DNA of 64,000 nt, taken from NCBI GenBank assembly GCA_030142905.1, contig JASJOG010000471.1, forward strand, positions 90,096 to 154,095, read 5' to 3'. The notes under the pieces were generated by a model, which was not told the origin of the DNA, did not search any database, and saw only the letters and a list, made by a program, of their open reading frames with translations. The stretch's first letter is position 1, and each line of letters begins with the position of its first letter. This document shows, one piece after another, positions 43,208-52,200 of the stretch. The position numbers and the translations under genes were made by a program. The stretch is from Heliopora coerulea (lineage: Eukaryota > Cnidaria > Anthozoa > Scleralcyonacea > Helioporidae).

Positions 43208-45814
43208 CAGTGGCGTAGCTAGGGTTAGATACTTTAGTCCTGCTTTTCAGAAGTGGAAAAGCAACTAGGGGGGTCCAGGGGTATGCTCCCCCGGGAAATT
43301 TTTTAAATTTACAACCCTGAAATGGCCATTCCCTACAATTTCAGAGTGAAATATCTCATAAATGGAACATATAAAAACTGTTTGTTAAAATGAAACTAAA
43401 AGTTTTTTTAAAGGTACTGCCAAAATAATTTCAGAATTAGCTGCAAGTTTAAATATTGTGATCACATGAATATTCCATCAACCACAGTATTTCATCCTTA
43501 ATTCAATATTGCAATTTTTCAAACACATGAAGGTGGTTAAGTCACTTAAGTGGCTAATTTAGCCTAATTATATTGTTCATATTTAATGATTTCTTAGGAC
43601 AAGTTGAAATCAATGACAAAATCATTAACATAAATTTTAATACAGCTGTCTCGCCCAATGTCAGGGCTCATCAGCATGCCTAGGAAACATGAATATCAGT
43701 TGCAGTTAAATTCATGATTCCGACATGGACAGCCTCCAAAAAGAAGCCTAAAATTATGAGCAGTCTGGTTTTAAGGCGCCAGATTCTCGCCCTCACACCT
43801 CTTAAAGCCTTAAGAGGAGTTTGGTTAGAAATGGGAGACAATATGGGACATTTCATGGATATGAAATTACTCAATTTTTCATCTCATCCCAGTCTTCTTC
43901 TAACCCTTTACCCCCCTCCCACTCATGTTTTAACCTCATACAACAAAGTTATGGGTAGTGATCGTCTTTATATAAAGGAAATAATAACTGTACTGATGGA
44001 GCATCCTGAAAACATTTTTCAAAACTACCATTTGCATTTGGTTTGCTTGGAGGATGTACTGCTTTTGGCAGCAGTACTGCTCATAGATGATCTTGTTGGA
44101 TTTCTCTGGTCTTCACATTCTTTCTTGTTTAAGACACTTGTTTTACTTTGGCATAGACATCATATTCGACTTTTTGAATAGTGGGTTGGCTTGAACATTG
44201 TTCTCTCCTTGTTGTGAGGAGAGGATTTAGGTAGCTTTCAATGCAATTTCAAAAGCCAATTTAAGAGTTCTCTTGTTGAAATTGCTTGCCTTTGGGAAAA
44301 GTGCTTGCAGCATTTTGCTGAGCTTTAATAGGCATTAGACAAGCAGGTACACCATCAAACTTGAGATTTTATTTTTATCATTTTCCTTTAAAATATTCAA
44401 TAAGCCATCGAGTGAGATCCAAATCCTGTATTTAAATTTTGGTAAAACATTTCTCTTCCCAGGACTGATGATTGTGTTTGGCTTTTTGGAGTGCATGAAG
44501 TTGTGCAAACACAGTAATTGACCAATCACAGCATGTGTAAGGCACAATTTATTTTATTTGGAAATATTAAATTCATATTCATAGCTCAAATTTCCAGTAT
44601 TTTTTTTTTAAAAACCATTTGTACAGTAGTTTAAACTAAAAAACTTTAAACACTCCAAAAAGGCCAAACCTATTTGTAGCTAAAATTAAGCCTTCTAGGC
44701 TTCTCAATAAACTTTGCAAAGATACAGTTATGCAGCTCCTTCTTATCCTCATGTTCCTTCAAAATATCTTTATGTACAGATATTCTGCACAATGAACCAA
44801 GTCGTTCATCCCCCATAGAGTTTCTTAAGTAAGTTTTGACTCGCTTCAGACATGAAAAAGATCTTTCACCTGATACACTGGAAACAGAAATGACTGCATT
44901 GAGTTTAAGTAACTTAACACATTCTGGAATACATTGCTGAATATTAATGTGGTAAATATATTCTAAAAGCTCCATGGGGTTTTCTTTAACAAAATCATGA
45001 TCTTGGTAAACAAAACCAGTTGACTCACAAGCTTAGGGATGTCAAAAAGAGGGCCATATTTATCTTTAAGTTGTTGAATTTTATCATTAGGGACACTTTC
45101 CTCCCACTGTATAAAGACTTTAGGATTGACTAAATCAAAGAATGAAAAACTTTCTGCATCATTAAATCTTTCACAAAGCATGCCAACAATACAATCAATA
45201 ACCTCGCAGTACAGTTGGTTGTAATTTATATTTCTCTCAGATCTTCTGGTTGGGGTACCAGCTCTATTTTCAGCTGCCAAATAACAATCACTAAAAGCAG
45301 TATCATTACGAAGATTATTATTAAGAAAATCAACAAAGTTTTGGATCTTTTTTATGCCATAAGAAAAATCAGTGGACCTATTCTGAAGGATATCATAAAG
45401 AATAGAAGACTGCTGTAAAATTTTATTATAGAGTTCCAGAAGAAAACAGAAAATAAAGGATTCCAGGTAGTGGAGTAAACCATCAGTTTTAGTAACAGTT
45501 TCATCAGTCCAATTGCAAGGATTTTCACTAATTCTCTGTAAGGGCAGCTACTAAAGGGTCTAAGTTATTGAAAGTAGCAGAAATGGCACGAGATTTATAT
45601 TACCATCTGGTTTCACCAGGATTAGGGATATCAATACCATGCGACTTAAGATGAGCATTTCTTTCAGGACTAGATCCGCCAAAGGTACAAAAGGCTAAAA
45701 CATTAGCAAAAAAAATCTTAACAGCTTTAATATTAAGGGCAGATCGACACAAAACTAAATTAAGTTGATGAGCGGCACAGTGAAAGAAAAAGGCATAAGG
45801 GTAAACCTGTCGTA
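43208..45814 (-). mobile_element. hAT transposon, 5' part missing, inserted in gypsy pol
   Basis: The 3' terminus is CAGTGGCGTAGCTAGGG at 43208, directly in the gypsy pol sequence. The transposase is on the minus strand (44670-45811). The 1.46 kb between the terminus and the transposase stop holds no supported gene. A plus frame at 43714-44181 and minus frames there include a local palindrome (CTCTTAAAGCCTTAAGAG, about 43799) and look non-coding. The opposite end of the element is not present: the transposase homology stops at 45811 against a telomere-like repeat. Confidence 0.7.
44670..45811 (-). pseudogene. hAT transposase (ZMYM1/TTF-type), N-terminus missing
   Basis: Minus-strand reading from 45811: RQVYPYAFFFHCAAHQLNLV (conserved C-AH-LNLV block of hAT catalytic domains), FFANVLAFCTFGGSSPERNA, then GIDIPNPGETRW followed by TAA and YKSRAISATFNNLDPLVAAL. 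Another frame gives FSYGIKKIQNFVDFLNNNLR and a long open part from 45280 (AAENRAGTPTRRSERNINYN, LVNPKVFIQWEESVPNDKIQ). The C terminus (44975-44670) has KLLKLNAVISVSSVSGERSF and SCLKRVKTYLRNSMGDERLG, the hAT dimerisation region (ERxFSxLKxxKTxLRxxMxxERL). At least one stop and a frame change near 44970 inactivate it. The N-terminal zinc finger and first catalytic Asp region are missing. Confidence 0.8.
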
Positions 45815-45848
45815 AACCCTAACCCTAACCCTAACCCTAACTCTAACC
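45815..45848. repeat. Short interstitial telomere repeat, about five CCCTAA units
   Basis: Runs AACCCTAACCCTAACCCTAA and onward, ending in one degenerate unit (CTCTAA). It starts exactly where the hAT transposase homology ends. CCCTAA orientation is the same as in the large array at 49288-49483. Confidence 0.85.
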
Positions 45849-45987
45849 AAATAAATATTTTTTATTTGGATCACCAACCACAGATTGAAATGGCAACCTG
45901 TGATGGTGACTAAAAAAATCTCTAAAAACTCCAGTGATTTATGCATAACTTCTGATCAAATATTGTAGGACATTTGCATTTTATCAG

Positions 45988-46290
45988 TTTATACTATGTA
46001 GAAAAAACTAAAAACATTTTCTGACAAATATATTAACCAAAACTCTCCGCCTTGCTAAGATGTACATTCTTATTCTCACTTTGACCTTAACCGACAACTT
46101 CCGGTAGAAACAGAGCAAAAAAGACTGACTAATACAACAAAAACCTCATTTTTCTCCCTTAAGAAGAAATATTTTCTGACAATGATAATTTATGAAAATG
46201 TAGATCTTGAGACACTATCATGAAGATGCAATCACATTTAAGATATCTCTTTTTGTTAAGGAGATATGGTTAAATTTCCAAAAATGTAAA
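45988..46290. repeat. Duplicated non-coding module, copy 1
   Basis: Aligned with 48671-48975 in the same orientation. Shared words are TTTATACTATGT, ACTAAAAACATTTT, ATATATTAACCAAAA, ACAACTTCCGG, TTTTTCTCCCT, ATATTTTCTGACAATGAT, GTAGATCTTGAGACAC and GTTAAGGAGATAT. Overall similarity is perhaps 75-80 percent by eye. A third partial copy (CCTCATTTTTCTCCCTTAAG, about 48470-48512) is present. Together with the telomere-like blocks these modules bracket the unidentified gene at 46627-48162. Confidence 0.75.
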
Positions 46291-46626
46291 ACCTATCCCC
46301 CCTGAATCTATATATCATCTCTTTGAAAACAGGATGGTTTGGTCTTTTGGGAAGTTTTCTTCTGTGACTCTATTTGGTGTTAAAAGTGCTCTGGAAAAAA
46401 TCGGTTTTTTTAACCTTATTTTAAAGTTTGAAAAGGTAAATAATCTTAAATAATGTTGACTAAGATGCTTGTGCTTCTTTTGACTATATTTAATCATTGT
46501 TTTCACGTCTTTTTCATAGCGAAATTAACGGATTATGAATTATTCATAAATCCAAGATGGCGGTTATGTTTTTACATAGTATTTTCTATGTATTTTTTAA
46601 GTTTTTTACTATTTCCTAAATTTATA

Positions 46627-48162
46627 CAATTCTTTTTATTTTACAGATGCAGCGAGTACTACAAAGAGATGTTTCGAACCTCATGCTCACCCATAATATG
46701 GATGTGAACGCATTGGACATTGACCTCTATGCCATAAATTATTGTGTCAGACACAATCATTTTAATCAAACTATCACCAAAATGCTGGGCCAAAATGTCA
46801 TGCTTTCTTCATCGAAAACCCAGAAATACCCAACCACCAACTTCCTCAAAACCCGTACCCTTACCATTTCCTTTCATCCTTCAGTCATATTCCTCATCAT
46901 GGCACACCAGATGTTTTGAAAGAGAATATTTGTAGGCATCTCCGAAGTTCTGGCCAAATGGTTTTTGCCTCAGCACCGGCAGACAACTACTTGATAAGTG
47001 GCAATGAGAAAGGAATCCCGACCCTTGTCCTCACCCACACATTCTGTGCATGCGGGGTCCGGTACATCCGTATCCTGCACTTTGGCACCAAGATGCCGTA
47101 CAATTTCATCCCAATACAAGTGAGTAATATTGTTTCCGAATGTGATGCCGTGGAACGTGGTATTCTGCCAGAAAACGAATACCACATTTCAGTGAACATG
47201 AGGAGTGACCACATCTTTGCTGCAAAAGTCAATCAAGCCAACCTAATTTGAAAACAAACAATTTTTCCAACATTTATACCACTCGATGTGCGGCCATCCC
47301 CTCAAGAAAGTATGGGGGGGACTTTCATCCTCACATTTCAGGACGACGTAACAATCAGAGATTAAATGGTACAATTTGCTCTACCATGTCCTTCGAGGGA
47401 TAACACAAAAGAAACTGCGGCTGCCAACGCAAACTGTACGGCAGGTGCCTCGCTTCCTAGAGTCATGGCATCTCATCAAAGGAATGCTGGTAGAGAACAG
47501 ACATCACCTTGGGGGATTAAGGGTGGAGACCCTGGTCTGCCGACACACACTTGAGGAAGCACTGGATGTCTATTTCGACAACGATGTGTTTGATGTGAAA
47601 ACCTTTATTCGCCCATCAACTCTTCATACATCAAATGCCAGTAAATGATTACATCACTTCCCTGGATGTAATATACCAAAAGGCTGTGGCTTGCTTAAGA
47701 GGGTTGGGGGCAATGCGAGGTCATAGAAGAACGGATCCAATAACCCATGCCATGAGAATGGTCATGGGTGACTTGAAATCCTTGCTGGGCTACTCTGTCC
47801 ACAAGACACCCCACTCTCACTATGCACTTCCAGGAGCATGGTGGAGAAGACAAGAACAAGTAACACTCCGTGCAATTTCAGGACCCAATGACGGCCCGGA
47901 AACACTCGACAACGGCCCAGAAAGACGACGAGATAACAGGCCAGCAAGAAGACGAAATAGATTTAGCCGTGATATGGATACGTTTCTTGTCGACCTAGTC
48001 GAACAACTAAAGGACTTAACAACTGAACGAATTTCATGGATACGACTTAGATTGCACTTTAATTGCACCTTCCCAAATATGGCAACCAGCAACCAGTTAA
48101 GAGAACGGTACATGACTCTACAAGGGAGTGGTCGGTTGCAAGCAATATTAAATGAGATCTAA
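46627..48162 (+). pseudogene. Unrecognised decayed gene with a possible SANT/Myb-like C terminus
   Basis: Frames follow one another on the plus strand. The first coding block starts after an acceptor-like TTTTATTTTACAG at 46634-46646 with MQRVLQRDVSNLMLTHNMDV. After a shift near 46800 comes NICRHLRSSGQMVFASAPAD, KGIPTLVLTHTFCACGVRYI and LPENEYHISVNMRSDHIFAA, with a stop at 47249. KQTIFPTFIPLDVRPSP and TFILTFQDDVTIRD follow, then in another frame WYNLLYHVLRG, VRQVPRFLESWHLIKGML, LGGLRVETLVCRHTLEEALD and FDNDVFDVKTFI. After a shift at 47635 comes MPVNDYITSLDVIYQKAVAC. The C terminus has a linker rich in Arg, Asn and Gly, then RFSRDMDTFLVDLVEQL, ISWIRLRLHF and NQLRERYMTLQ, an arrangement like SANT/trihelix DNA-binding domains. 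I recognise no family for the rest. It may be a mobile-element gene or a decayed host gene. Confidence 0.5.
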
Positions 48163-48670
48163 ATTCAAACAGAACAAAAACAAATGTCTAAATAATGTAA
48201 AGAAATTGTAAATAATTTATATTCAAGTTTTATATATACATATTTCCTTTTTTTCGTGACCTTGAATGACCTTGACCTTGGCCTAATTATATATTCCATC
48301 TTTATAAGAACTAAACAAAATCCAAAAAACTCTAACCTAACCCTATTTAACATATTCACCCCCCGGAAAATTACCAAAACCTTCCTGAAACTACCCCCTG
48401 AAAATAACTCTACATTTAAGTTAGGGTTAGATTAATAAATTCATCCAAAACAATAATTACACAATAAAAAACCTCATTTTTCTCCCTTAAGGAACAATAT
48501 TTTCTAAGATAATCTACAAAAAGATAGACCACTCCAAAACAACATCACTACCTTTGATCAGAAACAAAATCCGACAAAAAGCCATCGAGATAACACCAAA
48601 AACGTAAATATAGTACTTCCCGCATCTCATTAGCTGGACTTAGAAAAAATTCGTCTTAAAATTCAGATTC
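48163..48670. other. Non-coding, with TGACCTTGA runs and short telomere-like words
   Basis: Contains GTGACCTTGAATGACCTTGA and CCTTGG (48256-48282), CTCTAACCTAACCCTATT (about 48330) and GTTAGGGTTAGATT (about 48420), plus a partial copy of the duplicated module at about 48470-48512. No gene. Confidence 0.5.
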
Positions 48671-48975
48671 TTTATACTATGTCGAGTTAAAACTAAAAAC
48701 ATTTTGTGACTAATATATTAACCAAAAACGTCCGCCTTTATAAGATGTACAACCTCACTTGAACCTTGACCTTGGTCCTACAACTTCCGGCAAAAATAAA
48801 GCCTGAAAAAGTTATGTATAGAAAAAAAATCGCATTTTTCTCCCTGAATAAGCAATATTTTCTGACAATGATTAATTATGAAAAAGTAGATCTTGAGACA
48901 CATTATCATAAACATCCAATTAAATTTGAGAAATCTCTATTCGTTAAGGAGATATTGATGTTAGACTTTGACCCA
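48671..48975. repeat. Duplicated non-coding module, copy 2
   Basis: Counterpart of 45988-46290 in the same orientation. It falls inside a short plus frame (48766-49020) that the comparison shows to be non-coding. The copy lies 313 bases before the large CCCTAA array. Confidence 0.75.
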
Positions 48976-49287
48976 AATTTTGGCCATGTTACAAAAATAT
49001 TCTCTGACAACAACCATTAACACAAATGTAGACCAGCTATCCCTCTATCTAATGAAAAAATCAGAATTTAAAAATGTTAAATAGTCGCTGAGATAAAGTG
49101 CAATTAGGGCAATTTTTTTGCTTTCTCGGAAAAGCAAACTTTCGTCCCCCCAGGCTAGGGGATTTTTTCGATCATTTTGAAACTTTAATACCAGATAGAT
49201 ATCTATAAGGGCACCTTAACCCTAAATTTTCATCAAAATCGAATAAAACGCGGCCTTGCTATAACTTTACCCCCATTTTGGGACCAC

Positions 49288-49483
49288 CCCTAACCCTAAC
49301 CCTAACCCTATCCTTAACCCTAACCCTAACCCTAACCCTAACCCTAACCCTAACCCTAACCCTAACCCTAACCCTAACCCTAACCCTAACCCTAACCCTA
49401 ACCCTAATCCTAACCCTAACCCTAACCCTAACCCTAACCCTAACCCTAACCCTAACCCTAACCCTAACCCTAACCAACCCTAA
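49288..49483. repeat. 196-bp interstitial telomeric (CCCTAA)n array
   Basis: About 32 CCCTAA units on the plus strand (TTAGGG on minus) with few variants: CCCTAT and CCTTAA near the left edge, one CCCTAAT unit in the middle and a short CCAACCCTAA at the right end. Low divergence suggests a recent origin or homogenisation. The open frames it creates on both strands (Leu-Thr and Val-Arg repeats) are translation artefacts. Confidence 0.95.
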
Positions 49484-50390
49484 GCAGTGCTTCATGTTTG
49501 CTAGTTTTAGTTGGGTCATCTGATAGAGCGCGCGATCGTGAACAATCTTGTGGAAAGCAACCTTTATTTTATTTTATTTATTTAAACTTATTTAGAAATT
49601 GTTAACCCATCAGTGCACTTAGGCAACTGATTTTCAACAAGCCGTTTGTTAAAAATACTTAGCGAATTACATTTTCCTATATTATTTGCGAATACCATTT
49701 ACACAACTGTTTGCAATAATAATATTACAAAATTATAACTATATATTTGTGAGGTGGATTATAGTGTTATTTACAATTTTTGCTATTGAGAATAGACCGA
49801 AACTGCCCAACTAAAATTTACCGTTCTTTTTCCACATTTTCTTTGATCATTCCTTGATGTAACACCAGAATAGGTGATGCTCCTTTTAATGTGATTTGCA
49901 TTCGGATTTTGGAGGGCAAAATATACTTCAGTGCTACAGAGGTTACAATTTTTATTTTTATTTCTACTTTAATGTTATATTTTATTTATTTTTGTTTTTA
50001 AATTTATTATCTCTTCATCTTTTTCTAAAAAAAGACATAATTTAGCATACAGTCGTTATGTTTAATCGGTCTTTAGCGTCCAAATTTTGAAACCGTTACA
50101 CTTTGATTTTGTGCATTTTATACAAACCGCCGATGGTCGAGGAAATTTTTAGTCGTTCGATGGTTTGATGGAGATGGAGCATCTTAGTATATGTCTAAAA
50201 ACTTTGCATGGTTTTTCGAAATGTAATTTGTGTTGAACTTTTATCCGAACAAGATCAAATGCTATAGCTCAGGGGCAGATCTAGGGTCCACTGTGAGGGG
50301 GATCCGGGGCGAACTGGGGCATTGGCTTCACGAATATGAAAGGACATTGATCATGCCGAGAAATTACTACGTTGTTGTATTTAAATATAT
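49484..50390. other. No gene recognised
   Basis: AT-rich and T-rich sequence after the telomeric array; nothing supported. The stretch near 50270-50310 (GGGGCAGATCTAGGGTCCAC and a G-rich run) may be a hAT-like remnant but has no clear end. Confidence 0.4.
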
Positions 50391-50520
50391 CTAATCCCCT
50401 CGCCCACCGCTTCGCGTGGTGGGTGAGGGGATTAGAGGGAGAGGGTATTAATCTCGACGTGCGTGGAGTCCTGTTACACGCATGGTGACTAGGGAGAAAA
50501 ATTTTTGCTTTGTGTATATA
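50391..50520 (-). repeat. GC-rich hairpin repeat, copy 3 (long palindrome)
   Basis: Minus-strand copy of the repeat seen at 35958 and 36630. Read on minus it starts AAAAATTTTTCTCCCTAGTC, continues CATGCGTGTAACAGGACTCC and GTCGAGATTAATACCCTC, and ends in a 45-base imperfect palindrome (50391-50435) whose arms begin CTAATCCCCTCGCCCACC and close with GGTGGGTGAGGGGATTAG around a TTC loop. It lies on the 3' side of the Crypton-like copy 2, as copies 1 and 2 do for Crypton-like copy 1. Confidence 0.8.
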
Positions 50521-51023
50521 TGTTTCTATATATCTATATATCCATGGATTCCGGCCACTCAAGAATGCCGTGTGCAAGCTCGGGGATTGGTATGTTGTTG
50601 AGCAAACCATACTAAGGTACTGTATTGAAGCAAATCGATTTGGTCTCATTCTTTTTTCCCTTGTATGTATCTCTCGCAAGTTGTTTACATTATTTGAACA
50701 CTGAAGCCAGGAAATGATTTAAGACCAGCAAAGGAATTGGCTTTCTTGGAGCCTGCGGCTAGTTTCGCTTTTGAGGGCCACCTCAGTAACTGGACAATTT
50801 ATGACTCGACAGAGAAGTCCTCAAAGTTAGTTCCTTGGAATATGCATTTGCCCACTGTTCACTTTTCGCAGCAACGCTTTGTCTTAGTTCTTTCTGACTT
50901 ATGAACAAAAAACTTAGGGGAGCTCGCTTACTGTCAGGACATTTGCTAAGCGACTAAGTGTATTAAAACGACATTCTTTGCTGAAGTTGAATAGATGACA
51001 ATTAGTATAAATCTTGGGATTTT
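50521..51023. other. No gene recognised
   Basis: Between the hairpin repeat and the Crypton-like fragment. Possibly an intron or 3' part of that element. No coding support. Confidence 0.4.
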
Positions 51024-52200
51024 TCACGTTCTGGTAACCACATACCTGAGCTGCACAATCACAGGTACGTCTGAATCCAGTAGCTTTGAAGTACTAGTTC
51101 TGCGAACGGAATTGTTTTGAGTAGCTTTCAAAAGTAGCTTCCCGACTTCATTCTTCCCTAAGGGAGACTTCTTGCACGAAATATTACCGCCTGGATTTTG
51201 CTGGTGTTTATTGGTAAAGTAGAATGAAGATTCTAGTTCATTTGCCTCTGTAGGACGATTAATTTTGAACATTTTGCAGTATTTAACCTGACAGAGTTCA
51301 TGGTCAATTGTTTGAGAAGTGGGATAGCACACTCGTCGTCCAGAAGAGTTATCTAGGCCATGAGAGTCTTTGGATGCTTTCTCCGCTTTCCACACAAAGA
51401 TTTCATCGCCTCAATCAGGATTTTTCCCCCTATGAAATGTCGCCCCACTGAAGATGTTGAGATTTACTTTTGGCTCGAAACTAAAATGCAAGGTAAACAG
51501 CCATCAGGCAACTCGCTGCAAAGCTACTTGTTTTTGGTCACCAAACTATCGTTCGGCAAAACAGTTGTCCGCTTAAGCCTTTCTCACTTCGAGAGTGATT
51601 TGTGCATGATGACCTTTACCGTATTCGACCAGTAATGTTTTCATCAGGATTTTAAAACCTCTCAAGAAAGTTTAAAGTCATCTTTGTGTAAATTTACCGT
51701 TGAACCTTTTGTGTTGAGGTGCCACTGAATGCTTAGTTGAAAATACAGGCAAGAGTTGCAGGTTTATTCGCCATTTTTCTTTTTTACTGATGTTTTGCCT
51801 TGGAAAAAGTACGTTTTTTACTTTCCTTTTCTCGCTCTTCTTTCGACAAAGCTTGCACAAGGTTTGCTTTTGGTATTTTGTTGTATGTTTTGTATTTTCC
51901 GATTTTTGGTCAGCGATAAAAATGCAAGATTCGTTCATGTTTTCTTTATTTACTTCTTCGGTTTCGTAATTCGTTTCACCTTCGTCACCAAAGTCTTGTA
52001 CCTTTGGATGAATACTTTGCATAAATCCTTAACATAGCACATCTTAAAGACATTTGTAACCAACTTTGAGATAACTTATAATTTATCAATTTTTTAAGTC
52101 AAAAAATGTCAGAAAAATAATCAATCATGAACTGTCCGTAATGCTGGTATCCGTTTGATAACCTATGAGAATGATCCAATTTTAAGACGGAAAATTTAGT
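51024..52200 (-). mobile_element. Crypton-like tyrosine recombinase fragment, copy 2
   Basis: Better preserved than copy 1. The N-terminal frame (52022-51678) reads DFGDEGETNYETEEVNKENM, TLCKLCRKKSEKRKVKNVLF and NLQLLPVFSTKHSVAPQHKR. A decayed middle follows. The C-terminal frame (51395-51024) reads GRRVCYPTSQTIDHELCQVK, YCKMFKINRPTEANELESSF and GKNEVGKLLLKATQNNSVRR followed by TSTSKLLDSDVPVIVQL. The SVRRTSTSKLLDSD segment corresponds to the Arg-containing box of DUF3504/Crypton-type tyrosine recombinases. The frame ends at a donor-like GTATGT, and the final H-x-x-R and Tyr boxes are not seen; they may lie in another exon. Homology with copy 1 extends upstream into non-coding sequence to about 52200. 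Family assignment rests on memory of related coral and KCTD1/QRICH1-like proteins. Confidence 0.6.

Noticed and set aside
43714..44181. 155-codon plus-strand frame
   Set aside because: It lies in the non-coding 3' part of a hAT element, contains a local palindrome and has no identifiable domain.
49259..49523. Open frames on both strands encoding Val-Arg and Leu-Thr repeats
   Set aside because: They are translations of the telomeric CCCTAA array, where all frames of a 6-bp repeat without stop stay open.
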